56,091 nt of DNA from Bacteroidaceae bacterium (GCA_017619335.1 JAFZSP010000041.1:1-56091); one strand, 5' to 3'; numbered from the stretch's first letter, positions 25,443-35,706 are shown. Made by a program: numbers and translations. The notes: generated by a model from the sequence alone, not told the origin.

Positions 25443-26792
25443 TTACAGTCCAGTATAATTGCTGGGTGTGATGGCTCGGAGCTCTTCTTTGACCGATTCG
25501 GGAACTTGCAGGGTCTCGATGAACTCGGCGATGCTCTGGCGCGTGATGGTCGTGTTGGTGCGTGTCAGTGCCTTCAGCGTCTCGTAGGGATTGGGGTAAC
25601 CTTCACGGCGCAGAATGGTCTGAATAGCTTCTGCCACGACAGCCCACGTATCCTCCAGGTCGGCACGGATGGCGTCTTCATTCAGCAGCAACTTGCGCAG
25701 TCCCTTCAATGTACTCTGGATGGCGATGACGATGTGTCCGAAAGGCACTCCGACGTTGCGCAGGACAGTGCTGTCTGTCAAGTCACGCTGCAGACGGCTG
25801 ACGGGCAGTTTCTGTGAGAGGTGAGAAAGGATGGCGTTGGCCATTCCCAAGTTGCCCTCAGAGTTCTCGAAATCAATGGGATTCACCTTGTGTGGCATCG
25901 CGCTGGAGCCTACTTCACCTGCCTTGATGCGCTGTTTGAAGTAGTTCATGGAGATGTATTGCCAGACGTCACGGTCCAGGTCGATGATGATGGTACTGAT
26001 GCGGCGGAGTGCGTCAAAGATGGCTCCCAAGCAGTCGTAGTTGCTGATCTGTGTGGTCCACTGCTCGCGCTCCAGTCCCAGTTTCTCGCTGACGAATCGG
26101 TTGCCGAATTCACGCCAGTCCATATTGGGATAGGCCACGTGATGTGCGTTGAAATTACCTGTGGCTCCGCCGAATTTGGCAGTGATGGGACAAGCACGCA
26201 ACATTTCGAACTGCCGCTGGAGGCGGTAGGCAAAGACCATGATTTCCTTGCCCAGACGTGTGGGGGAAGCAGGCTGCCCGTGGGTCTTGGCCAACATAGG
26301 AATATCTTTCCACTGCTCGGCGTATGCCAGCAGTTGGTCAATCAGTTCCTGCAGTTGGGGGTAAAGGACTTCATTTAGAGCGTCCTTGATGGAGAGGGGG
26401 ACGCTGGTGTTATTGATATCCTGAGATGTGAGGCCGAAGTGGATGAACTCGAGCTCTTTCCCGGCACTGCCAGGCAAGAGTTTGAATTTCTCCTTGATGA
26501 AATACTCCACTGCTTTTACATCATGATTCGTCACGCTTTCGATTTCTTTGACGCGTGCGGCATCCGTCTGCGAGAAGTTCTCGTAGATGGCTCGGAGTTG
26601 TGGGAAACGTTCTTTTGGAAAACCTGCGAGCTGCGGCAAGGGCAGTTCACACAGGGCGATGAAATATTCTATTTCCACGCGCACTCGATAGCGTATGAGT
26701 GCAAATTCTGAAAAGTAACGGTCCAGAGATTCGGTCTTTGTTCGATAACGGCCGTCAATGGGTGAAATTGCCGTGAGTAGATCCAATTCCAT
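25443..26792 (-). CDS. purB: Adenylosuccinate lyase
   Basis: 449 residues. It acts twice in purine synthesis, releasing fumarate from SAICAR and from adenylosuccinate. The superfamily signature GSSAMPHKVNPIDFENSEGN is at about residues 293-312, with the flexible catalytic loop. TSQDINNTSVPLSIKDAL (about 128) and AKTHGQPASPTRLGKE (about 168) hold the general-acid/base and substrate-contact His. The N-terminal SPIDGRYRTKTESL matches the E. coli-type PurB. First gene of a probable three-gene unit with the pseudouridine synthase and asnS. A TACCTTTG element is 93 bp upstream, giving a leader of about 85 nt. Confidence 0.95.
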   Translation of the reverse strand: MELDLLTAISPIDGRYRTKTESLDRYFSEFALIRYRVRVEIEYFIALCELPLPQLAGFPKERFPQLRAIYENFSQTDAARVKEIESVTNHDVKAVEYFIKEKFKLLPGSAGKELEFIHFGLTSQDINNTSVPLSIKDALNEVLYPQLQELIDQLLAYAEQWKDIPMLAKTHGQPASPTRLGKEIMVFAYRLQRQFEMLRACPITAKFGGATGNFNAHHVAYPNMDWREFGNRFVSEKLGLEREQWTTQISNYDCLGAIFDALRRISTIIIDLDRDVWQYISMNYFKQRIKAGEVGSSAMPHKVNPIDFENSEGNLGMANAILSHLSQKLPVSRLQRDLTDSTVLRNVGVPFGHIVIAIQSTLKGLRKLLLNEDAIRADLEDTWAVVAEAIQTILRREGYPNPYETLKALTRTNTTITRQSIAEFIETLQVPESVKEELRAITPSNYTGL

Positions 26793-26884
26793 AGCAAATC
26801 AAGGATGTGAAATGTAAACGTGTGTACCTTATTTATTATATATCTTTTGCAAGTCTTCAATGCTGTTTCTCGCGAAAAGCGGCG

Positions 26885-26892
26885 CAAAGGTA
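26885..26892 (-). promoter_or_regulatory. purB -7 element
   Basis: Minus-strand TACCTTTG, exact TAnnTTTG match, in the 186-bp gap between purB and sprA. Nothing else was recognised in that gap. Confidence 0.55.
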
Positions 26893-26978
26893 GGGAAAAA
26901 AATCTAAACCAGCACTCAGAAAACCAAAATATTTTTGTTTTCGCCCTGTTTTTTCAGTTGATTTAAGGATTTGGGGTG

Positions 26979-29900
26979 TTATCTGGTGAGCTGGAATCGC
27001 ATATTGAAACCGAAATCTTGTGTGATGGTGGGGTAGGCGGATGAGGAGAGCAGCGGTTCGTTTCGCTGGAGGTCATAGTAGAGAGAGAAGGTGACATAGC
27101 GGCTCATGGAATAGTCTGCTGCGAAACTGAATTTGAGGGCTTTATTACCACTGGTGGCCTCGGAGAGTGAGGTCTGGATATTGCGGGTGATGGCGTCCTG
27201 CGAGCGGAGAGAGAAGTCCAGTCGTAGGTTCAGGTCGTGGGCAAAGTTGTTGCGGCCGCTGTTACGGTTATTGTTGTTGCGGCTGTTATTGTTCTTGTTG
27301 TCGTTGTCATCGGCGGCATTGTTTCCTCGGTTGTTCTTTCTGTTCTTGGCAGATGCTTTCTGGCTGCTGCTCTTGGAAGAGAAGAGGCCGCCAATTTTGA
27401 AGTCATTGATTTTGTAACCCATACCGAAAACGATGTCACTTGAGCAGGCTTCGTTGATTTGTGCCGAGGTCATGGAGAGTGTGACGACACGTGTGTTTCG
27501 GTATTCCAGTTTCAGGGTCATATTGTTCTGGAGCGTGGCGTTCAGTCCGATCAGAGGTGAGAAGGACTCGTTGATGCTGACGCTGGAAATATCATACATT
27601 GATGAGGGTACATACGTGCCCGTGGTGGCGTTCTGTACATAGCCCATGTCTTTTCCTCCCATGTACTCCACCCAAGAGGAATAGGTGTTATAGGACCCCA
27701 CGCTGAAAATACTCTTGTAACCGTGTGTGAGCGTGAGGCTCTTCAGGTGATCACGCACCCAGGGGAGGTTGGACAGTCCCTTGTAGGAGAAGTTCCAGTT
27801 GGGTAACATTCTTGTGAGCGCCGGGAAAATATCCAGTGGAGAGCCTTTGGCATTTCCGCCCGTGTAGGCAGCCAGGAAGGCCGGAACCATCACGTCGGCG
27901 CTGTAACGATCCACGGTTCCGTTCTCAGGGTTGAAGGGGCCGTTCATGCCTGTTCCTGCCGGGTATTCTGTGCCCATGTATCGCTGTTCCACGCGCTGCT
28001 GCATGACATCGAGGTTGCGCTGGAACTCGCGGAAGGTCTCGCTGTCATAGCCGTTGTTGGCGTTCCCACGGCTCTTGAAAGCCGTCTTGATGGAAATGGT
28101 CGTCATATTGAAGGAGCCCGTCTGGGTCGTGGGATTGCCGAAATACATATATTGTATACTCTTGGCACGATTGACGGTGCGGCTGGCGTTGAGGTCGATT
28201 TTCAGGTCTGGCAGCGGCTCCAGCGTGGCTTTGAGTTGGAAATCCTCCATCGTGTTGGTGGTGGCAGGCGTGGCCACGCTGTCATTGTTCATGAGCCATC
28301 CGTTTTCCTGTGCGCGGTCGATATAGCTGTCTCCGACCAGTCCGAATGCGAAGTCCAGACCGGGTGTCATGCCGATGGGGCTCTTGTGCTGTCCCAGGAG
28401 GTCTCCGACGTTCGGGCGGAAGCCGGGCAGGGCGAGTGAATAGGTGTTGCGGTAGCTGATGCTGACATTGCGTAACATCATCAGGAAACGCGCTCCCGCC
28501 TGTGCCCACTGGTACCACTTCTGGTCTTCCAGCTTGGGCTTGGGCACCACATTGACACGCAGTTTCACGGGGGTGAACGCCAGGGCTGCGGAGTCGGCGG
28601 TCGTGGAGTCTGGGGCCAAACTGGCCATCAGGGAGTCGGCTGCCGGCGTTTTTTGCGCCAGGGCGTTGGCCATCAGTGAGTCTGCCATCAGTGAGTCTGC
28701 CGCCAGCGCGGTGCTGTCTGCTGCTGCTTTCTTCGCTTTTTTCAGGGCGCGCTCGGCCTCTTTCTGCTTCTTTGCGGCTTCTTTCTGTCTCTTCTCTGCT
28801 TCCTTCTGTCGTTTCTTGGCTGCTGCCATGAGTTCCTTGGAAGGCAGGATGCGGATGGTGTTCTCATCCACGCGCTTGTATTTGATGTTGAAGGGCTTGC
28901 CGTCCTCTGTCTTGGCGGTCACCGTGATGCGCGTGCTCTTCTGTCCGTGCTTGAGTTCTATGGCGGTATCTGGCAGCACCACTTCTCCGGCAAATCCCTT
29001 TATTTCCTTTTTCTTGGCGCTGGTGCCTTTGGCATTGGTCTGGGCCTTTGCGGGGTCGTTCAGTGCCTTGAGGGCAGTGGAGTCTCCGGCAGCCGCCTTC
29101 TTCTCTGCTTCGGCACGGGCCTTGGTGGCAGCTTCCTGCTCCTTCTTCTTGGCTTCCTTCTCTTTCTGCTTGGCCTGGTCTTTCTTCTTGGCCTCGCTCT
29201 TGACGGTGGAGGCCGAGAAACGCTTGTTAGCATCCTTGAGGAAGGTGGAATGGTTATACAGCGTCTCCAGGTTCATGCGTCCGTTGAGGTTCACAGTACG
29301 TTGGGTGTTGATGGTGTTGCCCAGCGTGCTGCCGTCCTCCAGCTCGGCACCGCGGCGCCAGGAGTAGGTGGACTGATAGGAAACATCACCTGAAATCCAG
29401 TCTGTGAGCGGAATCTTCTCAAACGGCAGTTTGTAGGTGGCGGAGCTGGTCTGCTGGTAGTCCAGCGGCGTGCCCCATCCGCGAATACTCTGCATCACGC
29501 TGTCTTTCCAGGCAGAATAATTGTCGGGATAGAGGTCTTTATTGACGGGCGTATAGGGTTCTTCGATTTCTGCGTGTGTGGCACTCTGGAAGTTGAAGTG
29601 CAGGGAACGTGTGAGGTCCCAGCGGAGGGAGAAGTCACGGTTCCAGAGGAAGGAGGGCGTCCACCGGACTGGAATGGAGTTGGGTGACTCCAGATTTTCC
29701 ATGTCCCGCTCCTGAATCTCGTAATAAGTGCGAACGATATCAGTGCTGAAGGTGATGCTCTGTGGTGCGAAGCTCAGGTTCTGTCCCTTCACGATTTCCA
29801 GCCACTTGGACTTGCTCTTGATGTTCTTGAAGGGTTCCCATGACTTCCAGTTGGGTGACCATGCGTAGTTCATGCCTCCTCGCCAGCTCTTCTCATACTC

Positions 29901-32900
29901 ATAGATGGTGGTCTCTCCCTTGTTGGTGGAGCTGGTGTGGCTGTAGTTGAAGGTGAAGTTGGCCGGGTCGTAGGGCATCGGATGCTTCTTGGTCTGTATA
30001 TTGATTTTGACGCCGTTGAAGCTGATGTTCTTGGTGGTCTGTTTGCGTGTTGTCAGGCTGGTGATGCTGTCTTTTTCCTGCCGGGTGGTGGCAGCCTCCA
30101 GGGCGTCTGAGAGCAGCATATCGGTGTCCAGCGGGTTGTACTTGGGCTTGACGGTCTCACTGCTGTAGCTGTAGTACATGGGGAAGGACACTTTTGCCTT
30201 GGGTGGCAGCAGTTTGCCCAGATCCATCTGGGTGGTGATATTGTACTCGTAAGTATCGTCGTTGCTGCGTTCAGAGACGCTCTGCTCGATGCCTCCGAAG
30301 CCAGCGCGTTCCACGTGTCCCTGAACGTTCACGCTACCAAGGTCCGAGAGTTGGATGTTCAATGCAGCCTGTGCTGCCCAGCCGCCGTCATTGGAGAACT
30401 CCTGCAGGCGCAACTCGTTGGCCCAGACCTCTACGCTCTTGAGGGTGCGGCCGTTGTTGCGAATACCGATCATGATGGTCTTGATTTCGCCCAGGGTTGG
30501 ATTTCCCATCACAGTGATTTTGTTGTTGGGACGGTCGCCGTCAAACTCGCTGAACTCTTGGTTATAGCTGGCGTTGCCCATGCTCTTCTCGCGGTTGCGG
30601 CTCTTCTTCAGTGCTGTGAACTTGCTGAGTTCGATGTCAATCATGTTCTCTGCCGGCCACACGGTGCGCTGTGCGGTGGGGCTGTAGCGGTCGTATTTGC
30701 CCTCGGGTGTTAGCTGCAGGGGCACCTCGTACTCATAGAAGTTGCTCTTGTAGTCCGAGCCCACGCGCAGGAAAATACTGGTCTCTCCGTCCTTCAGGTC
30801 GGTGACGTCGTTCATCAGTGCATTGGCGTGGACGAAGAGCTGCAGGTGCTTGTACTGCCGCATGTCATAGTTGCAGTTCTTGAACACCGCGCGAGCATCG
30901 CCCGGTGCCAGGTTCTTGGCAATCATAGACAGTGCCTGCTCGTTCTGTTCCACGAGCTGTGTCTGTGCGGGGTCTGTAATGGGCGAGATCCCTGGAGGCA
31001 GGACATAGTTGACGGGCTGCTTGTCACTGTTCTCGTCTATATTCACGGCGCTGACTTCCAATGTTCCGGCCACTGCGGGCGCCTTGCCGGGATATAGGCT
31101 CTGCTCATACTGTCGCCAGTCTGCCTGCACCAGATCCAGGGTGGCGAATCTCAGGATAATTGGCTTCTCAAATCCTGTCAGGTACATGCGGATGAAACGG
31201 ATGCTGGTGAAGTCAGTGATGCCTCCCACGGCTCGTTCAAACTCCTCCAGCGGTATGCGGAACTGGAACCATCGTTCCGTCTGGTCGCGTGTGCCGTTGC
31301 GCAGAGTGGGAGTAATCCTTCGGATATCGGAGATGAAGTTCTGTCCCACGATGGTATCTCCTGGGTGGATGCTGACGTGGTACTGGAAGTACTTCTCATA
31401 CTCGTTCAGCGTGAAGTCCTGATTGATGTCCTCCACGTCTGGGGAGGTCTTGTAGGCGGTCTCGTAACTTTCCGGGGAATTATTGCTGTCTGGCGAGTTG
31501 CCTTCAGGCATATTGATGCGTTTGTAGCGGTTCAGGATGGATACCTGGTCGCGGTCAAAATCCGAGCCTCGGTAGTAATGGTAGTCGTCGCCTGCGGGGT
31601 CTGCCCAGATGCTGTCAAAGACCTCTGGTGACACACGTCCCTGGATGGCTGTCAGATAGTCCTGATAGGCACCGAAAGTGCGTTCCTGTTCACTGGAAAG
31701 TCCATTGAGGCCCACGTCTTGTCGCGCGCGCGCGCCTCCTTCATTATTAAAAGCGTAGGTAACGCTACTGGTGCTGGTGGGAATGCGTCCCCAGACGGTT
31801 TCTTCATAGTGGCTATTGCTGTCGTCGATGGGCAGTCCGCTTTCGTAGAACTTCTTGCCGTCTTTCAGCACATCCTCGCTGACTTCTCCCAGGTCTATAT
31901 AGAGTTCGCCGCCATAGCTCGGGTCGCTGCCCGTGTAGATGAATGGATCCAGCATCCAGAACTCGATGTACTCGATGTTTTGTGCCTCGAAGTCAGGGTT
32001 ATCCATCTTGCGCATCATGCCGCCCCAGTTCTCCTTGGGGTACAGCAGCTGTCCGCGCTGGTTGAGGTTGGGATTGAGGTTGTAGGCGCCTCGTTCTGTG
32101 GGGTAGTAGGCCAGGTTCAGCACGTTCAGGGAGGCTGCTCCGCTGTAGCTGTCCATGCGTTTGTTGGGGTAGAGTTCCCGTTCATAGACCTCTCGCACGT
32201 AGTGGTTGGAGAGCTGTTCCAGATCATTCTTGATGTGTGCCGGTGTGAGTGTGCTGCTGCGTCGTGTGAAGATGGGGTCGATATAGTACCAGGCGAGCAG
32301 GGCGCGCTGGTAGCCGCTGCGTACGTCGTTGGTCTGTTTGGCACCCTCGAAGGGGTAGGGGACGCTGGACATCATCCAAGCCGTAGGTGTGGTGATGCTC
32401 AGTCGCGTCTTGGTATTCTCGAAGTCGTCCATATAGGATGCACCGCCCTGTACCTTGGAGTTCTGCCCGGCTATCAGTTGCGCAAAGTCTCCGCTGAAGC
32501 TGATGTGTGACGGTGCCGTGAAGTTCAGCAGGGGAATGGCGTTCAGGGCGTTGGTGAGCCACTGGCTCTCTTTCTTCCAGTCGATGTGCAGGCCCCAGAG
32601 GGTGTTCTTCAGCGGCTCGCTGCCCATATTGACCTTGGTGGTCAGCGGCTGCTCGTTGAGGAACTGGAAAGTGCCGCCGAGGACGAGGTTCTTGGAGAAC
32701 TCATAATCCCAGTTCAGTCCCAGGAACGTCTTGCGCTGCATGCCATATACGTCGTTGCTCTCCACACTGGCACTAATCTTGGTATTGGAGTCTATCAGGC
32801 TCTGGTTCAGGATGGTAACGATACCCATGGAGTAGTCCACGCGGTAGTCCACGTTCTCTGTCAGTTCCACACCGCCGCCGGTGACGTGTACGCTGCCCGG

Positions 32901-34853
32901 GGCGATATTGGTGGCCCCCAGGTCTATTTCTGCGCCGTTGGTGCCCTTGTATCGTCCTGCCAGCAGGAACTTGTTCTGCTCGGCAATCTGTTTGGCGATG
33001 GTCTTGGTGCTGTCATAGAGGGCGTCGAAACAGTATTTGTCTGCCACGACGTCGTTCCCGATCCACTGTCTCAAGTGGTCTCCGAAAGGTTCTGCCACGG
33101 GGAAAATAATGCGTCCCTTGGTGATGGTGTAGCCTTCCACATAGTCAAACTGTCCATCGGCATTGGAGCGGTTGTTGTTGTCTAAACGGTCCAGGTTCAT
33201 GGCCCTCAGCAGCGGCGTGTTCTTCAGCGCAGGCTCGGGGAGGTAGGTCTGATAGACGCCGGCGGTGTCGTTTTGGTACTTCACGTCCAGGCGGAACTTC
33301 TCCCGCTGGGTGCTGGTGGCTCCCAGGCTATAAATATTCTTCATCATCAGCGCCCAGTTGCCGAGACGGGGCGAACCGCTGGTGCCTTTCAGGGATTTGA
33401 CATAGAGGCACTGTGTGTTGTCTGTGAGGTCGCTGGCGAATTCGCCAACCTGGAAGGTCTGGCCGTTCAGCGTATATTCGAAGGCCACTGCCAGCACCTC
33501 GTCCGGCTGCAGCTGGAAGTTCAGGGAGACGTATCCGAGGGCCGTGTTCAGCGTGTACTCCGAGCTGCTCAGCAGGCGTGCACTCTGCAGTTTCTCATAG
33601 TCCGTTCCTCCGCTGAAGCCCTCGATGGCATCCAGCACGGTGGTGGCCTGGCTGATGTCACGGGCGTCGGAATACTGATTCACCATGGCGTCATAGAGGG
33701 AGTTGGCTCGGTTCTGTGGTTGTGCGGTGGTGGCGGTGGTGTGCCAGGCGGGACTACTGATGTGCTGTGCCTCACCCAAGTCTGTGAAAGCGATGATGTT
33801 ACGGTTGTTCTGTACAGAGGCGTTCTTGTTGGTTACCCACAGTTCCACACGTTTCAGGGTGATACCGCTGGCGATAGTGGGCAGCGTGCGCATCCATCGG
33901 TCATAGTTGTCACGGAAGTAGTGGCTGAGCCAGAAATGCCGGTTCTCCTCATAATCCACTGCCGAGATCTCGAAGTTGGTGGTCTGTGAGCCGCCCTTGG
34001 AGGCTGCGGTCTTGCTGGCAGAGTTCTTCTGGCTGACCACGGCCTGCAGTTTCAGCTTGCCGAACTGCAGGTCTGTCCTCAAACCGAAGAGGCTGCTGAC
34101 GCCGTGGATGAGCGTGCTGTTGGAAGGCATGGAGACGTTGCCGGCTTCCACGAGCTTGATAATCTCGTCCTCCTTGCCGTCGTACTTCAGCTTCATCTGT
34201 TGGGCATCTACATCGAAGGTGGCTTCCGTGTTGTAGTTGATATTCATGTTCACCTTGTCGCCCACCTTTCCCGTCACGCTGAGGTTGATTTTCTCGTCAA
34301 AGTCAAAGCCGAAGGTCTTGCGGCGGCTGGCAGCCAGAGAGGGGTTCTGCACGTTCTTCAGGTTGCCGCCCACCTTCAGCTCAGCGGAGCCCTGGGTCTT
34401 GATGCTTACACCTCCGGGACCGAAGATTTTCTCTGCCGGCCCCAGGTCAAAATTCATGTCCGAGAAGTCAAACTTACTCTTCCCTTCGCTCTCGTAACTC
34501 TCCTGATTCTTACGACGGTAGAAGCTCTGCAGGGAGCGCCGAAGGCTCCATTGCTGGTACTCCTCGGGTGTCATCAGAATAGGCGTGTTCAGGAAGCCGC
34601 CAGTCCCCAGCTTCGTGCCGATGCGGTAGAAGCCCGTCAGCGAATCCAACTCTGCCACCTGCTTCAGGTTGTCGGGCCGGTGCAGGCTCACTGCCGCCGT
34701 ATCCAGGTCTTCCACCGTCTCCGGAGCGGTCTTTTGTGGGCGCACACGGAGGCTATCGGACTGTGCATGAGTGAAAAGTGAGAAGTGTAGGGTGAAAAAT
34801 ATAAGCATGCACCGCAGACTCAGACCCGAAAGTCTGTCTGCACATATTTGCAT
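26979..34853 (-). CDS. sprA: Type IX secretion translocon SprA/Sov
   Basis: 2624 residues from the ATG at 34853. A GTG at 34874 or an ATG at 34808 are other possible starts. The signal peptide ends near FTHAQ. SprA is the giant outer-membrane barrel of the type IX secretion system (F. johnsoniae SprA and P. gingivalis Sov are about 2400-2500 residues). Typical stretches include FNTPILMTPEEYQQW-like text near residue 85, FDFDEKINLSVTGKVGDKVN near 175, and IEFWMLDPF near 960, with a barrel-type ending (FGFNMRFQLTR). Excess length comes from a Lys/Glu/Ala-rich insertion at about 1870-2090 (KEKEAKKKEQEAATKARAEA, and ADSLMA repeats). It follows ruvA, as in other Bacteroidetes, by 45 bp. Confidence 0.93.
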   Translation of the reverse strand: MQICADRLSGLSLRCMLIFFTLHFSLFTHAQSDSLRVRPQKTAPETVEDLDTAAVSLHRPDNLKQVAELDSLTGFYRIGTKLGTGGFLNTPILMTPEEYQQWSLRRSLQSFYRRKNQESYESEGKSKFDFSDMNFDLGPAEKIFGPGGVSIKTQGSAELKVGGNLKNVQNPSLAASRRKTFGFDFDEKINLSVTGKVGDKVNMNINYNTEATFDVDAQQMKLKYDGKEDEIIKLVEAGNVSMPSNSTLIHGVSSLFGLRTDLQFGKLKLQAVVSQKNSASKTAASKGGSQTTNFEISAVDYEENRHFWLSHYFRDNYDRWMRTLPTIASGITLKRVELWVTNKNASVQNNRNIIAFTDLGEAQHISSPAWHTTATTAQPQNRANSLYDAMVNQYSDARDISQATTVLDAIEGFSGGTDYEKLQSARLLSSSEYTLNTALGYVSLNFQLQPDEVLAVAFEYTLNGQTFQVGEFASDLTDNTQCLYVKSLKGTSGSPRLGNWALMMKNIYSLGATSTQREKFRLDVKYQNDTAGVYQTYLPEPALKNTPLLRAMNLDRLDNNNRSNADGQFDYVEGYTITKGRIIFPVAEPFGDHLRQWIGNDVVADKYCFDALYDSTKTIAKQIAEQNKFLLAGRYKGTNGAEIDLGATNIAPGSVHVTGGGVELTENVDYRVDYSMGIVTILNQSLIDSNTKISASVESNDVYGMQRKTFLGLNWDYEFSKNLVLGGTFQFLNEQPLTTKVNMGSEPLKNTLWGLHIDWKKESQWLTNALNAIPLLNFTAPSHISFSGDFAQLIAGQNSKVQGGASYMDDFENTKTRLSITTPTAWMMSSVPYPFEGAKQTNDVRSGYQRALLAWYYIDPIFTRRSSTLTPAHIKNDLEQLSNHYVREVYERELYPNKRMDSYSGAASLNVLNLAYYPTERGAYNLNPNLNQRGQLLYPKENWGGMMRKMDNPDFEAQNIEYIEFWMLDPFIYTGSDPSYGGELYIDLGEVSEDVLKDGKKFYESGLPIDDSNSHYEETVWGRIPTSTSSVTYAFNNEGGARARQDVGLNGLSSEQERTFGAYQDYLTAIQGRVSPEVFDSIWADPAGDDYHYYRGSDFDRDQVSILNRYKRINMPEGNSPDSNNSPESYETAYKTSPDVEDINQDFTLNEYEKYFQYHVSIHPGDTIVGQNFISDIRRITPTLRNGTRDQTERWFQFRIPLEEFERAVGGITDFTSIRFIRMYLTGFEKPIILRFATLDLVQADWRQYEQSLYPGKAPAVAGTLEVSAVNIDENSDKQPVNYVLPPGISPITDPAQTQLVEQNEQALSMIAKNLAPGDARAVFKNCNYDMRQYKHLQLFVHANALMNDVTDLKDGETSIFLRVGSDYKSNFYEYEVPLQLTPEGKYDRYSPTAQRTVWPAENMIDIELSKFTALKKSRNREKSMGNASYNQEFSEFDGDRPNNKITVMGNPTLGEIKTIMIGIRNNGRTLKSVEVWANELRLQEFSNDGGWAAQAALNIQLSDLGSVNVQGHVERAGFGGIEQSVSERSNDDTYEYNITTQMDLGKLLPPKAKVSFPMYYSYSSETVKPKYNPLDTDMLLSDALEAATTRQEKDSITSLTTRKQTTKNISFNGVKINIQTKKHPMPYDPANFTFNYSHTSSTNKGETTIYEYEKSWRGGMNYAWSPNWKSWEPFKNIKSKSKWLEIVKGQNLSFAPQSITFSTDIVRTYYEIQERDMENLESPNSIPVRWTPSFLWNRDFSLRWDLTRSLHFNFQSATHAEIEEPYTPVNKDLYPDNYSAWKDSVMQSIRGWGTPLDYQQTSSATYKLPFEKIPLTDWISGDVSYQSTYSWRRGAELEDGSTLGNTINTQRTVNLNGRMNLETLYNHSTFLKDANKRFSASTVKSEAKKKDQAKQKEKEAKKKEQEAATKARAEAEKKAAAGDSTALKALNDPAKAQTNAKGTSAKKKEIKGFAGEVVLPDTAIELKHGQKSTRITVTAKTEDGKPFNIKYKRVDENTIRILPSKELMAAAKKRQKEAEKRQKEAAKKQKEAERALKKAKKAAADSTALAADSLMADSLMANALAQKTPAADSLMASLAPDSTTADSAALAFTPVKLRVNVVPKPKLEDQKWYQWAQAGARFLMMLRNVSISYRNTYSLALPGFRPNVGDLLGQHKSPIGMTPGLDFAFGLVGDSYIDRAQENGWLMNNDSVATPATTNTMEDFQLKATLEPLPDLKIDLNASRTVNRAKSIQYMYFGNPTTQTGSFNMTTISIKTAFKSRGNANNGYDSETFREFQRNLDVMQQRVEQRYMGTEYPAGTGMNGPFNPENGTVDRYSADVMVPAFLAAYTGGNAKGSPLDIFPALTRMLPNWNFSYKGLSNLPWVRDHLKSLTLTHGYKSIFSVGSYNTYSSWVEYMGGKDMGYVQNATTGTYVPSSMYDISSVSINESFSPLIGLNATLQNNMTLKLEYRNTRVVTLSMTSAQINEACSSDIVFGMGYKINDFKIGGLFSSKSSSQKASAKNRKNNRGNNAADDNDNKNNNSRNNNNRNSGRNNFAHDLNLRLDFSLRSQDAITRNIQTSLSEATSGNKALKFSFAADYSMSRYVTFSLYYDLQRNEPLLSSSAYPTITQDFGFNMRFQLTR

Positions 34854-34888
34854 ATAGAAACTTTTATTTTTCACTTTTCACTTTTCAT
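34771..34888 (-). promoter_or_regulatory. sprA leader/signal-sequence inverted repeat
   Basis: Plus-strand 34771-34787 (GTGAAAAGTGAGAAGTG), inside the signal-peptide codons, is complementary at 15 of 17 positions to 34872-34888 in the leader, which consists of TTTTCAC-type heptamers. The two could pair across the start codon at 34851-34853 in the mRNA. Confidence 0.45.
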
Positions 34889-34897
34889 TTTTCACTT
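34862..34897. repeat. Heptamer repeats (CTTTTCA)
   Basis: Degenerate tandem copies of the 7-mer CTTTTCA/TTTTTCA fill the ruvA-sprA gap. Confidence 0.8.
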
Positions 34898-34898
34898 C

Positions 34899-35504
34899 CT
34901 ACAGCATCTTCAGCGCCAACTTGATTACCCGTTCCACGCTCGCGTCGGGCTCTGCTCGCAGGATGCCCAAGACGGCCTTCTGTGACGGTGCTGGCGAGAA
35001 GCCAAGCATGACCAGAGCTGCCACGGCCTCGTCTGTGACCTCCTTGTTCACGCCGACGGGACCCGCAGTCTGGCCGGCGGGCGCGCCCGTCTCCAGTCCG
35101 ATACCCATGATCTTGTCCTTCAGCTCCACGATGATGCGCTGTGCCGTCTTGCCGCCGACACCTTTGGCAGATTTCAGCATCCGCTCGTCACCGCGCCGGA
35201 TGGCATCACAGAGCTCTCCGGGCGTGATGGAACTCAGGATCACACGTGCCGAGGCACCGCCCACGCCGCTCACCGTAGTCAGCAGCATGAACAACTCGCG
35301 CTCCGCCCGCGTGGCAAAGCCCCAGAGCTGATACGCGTCTTCACGGATGCTCTCCAGCACGAAGAGTTTCACGTCGCCCTGCAGTCCCTGGATGGCCGTG
35401 TAGGTATTCAATGTGATATTCAGACCATAACCCACGCCATTGGCGTCCAGGACTGCTTGAGTGGGAGTCAGTTCGGCGATGCTGCCGCGAATGTATTCTA
35501 TCAT
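34899..35504 (-). CDS. ruvA: Holliday junction branch migration protein RuvA
   Basis: 201 residues from the ATG at 35504 ([12 protein letters not shown]); six extra residues from 35522 are possible but unlike the family start. RuvA tetramers bind the four-way junction and load the RuvB motor. Domain I (OB-fold, 1-65) includes [13 protein letters not shown]. Domain II has the two helix-hairpin-helix motifs ([20 protein letters not shown] and [20 protein letters not shown]). Domain III (about 150-201) includes [20 protein letters not shown]. No -7 element was found upstream; a dyad CGCGCAA / TTGCGCG (35524-35539) lies 20 bp before the start. sprA follows in the same direction. Confidence 0.95.
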   Translation of the reverse strand: MIEYIRGSIAELTPTQAVLDANGVGYGLNITLNTYTAIQGLQGDVKLFVLESIREDAYQLWGFATRAERELFMLLTTVSGVGGASARVILSSITPGELCDAIRRGDERMLKSAKGVGGKTAQRIIVELKDKIMGIGLETGAPAGQTAGPVGVNKEVTDEAVAALVMLGFSPAPSQKAVLGILRAEPDASVERVIKLALKML

Positions 35505-35523
35505 CGTTTCTGTCCGTTTCACC

Positions 35524-35565
35524 CGCGCAACCTTGCGCGCGTCATACTTTAATATAACGCGCGAA
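35524..35565. promoter_or_regulatory. GC-rich dyads upstream of ruvA
   Basis: CGCGCAA (35524-35530) and TTGCGCG (35533-35539) form a perfect 7-bp dyad. It is followed by a second CGCGCGT ... ACGCGCG pair around an AT-rich core, ending near 35563. The position before ruvA suggests an operator or structured leader; not assigned. Confidence 0.4.
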
Positions 35566-35674
35566 TAGACGCTTTATTGTGTTTACGGGAAAAATAAACA
35601 ATTGCGCCCCATCCTCACGATGCCATATAATTAGTTAAATAATGTTATTTATTAGCATTTTCTTAGTACTATGT

Positions 35675-35706
35675 ATTGCAAGGTACTTATATTTTGCATA
35701 CCTTTG
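35675..35706 (+). promoter_or_regulatory. Promoter of the PspC/PadR operon
   Basis: TTG at 35676-35678 and TACCTTTG at 35699-35706, 20 bp apart, fit the Bacteroidetes -33/-7 pattern. The leader of about 45 nt contains AAAAAAGGAG before the ATG at 35757. Confidence 0.7.
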
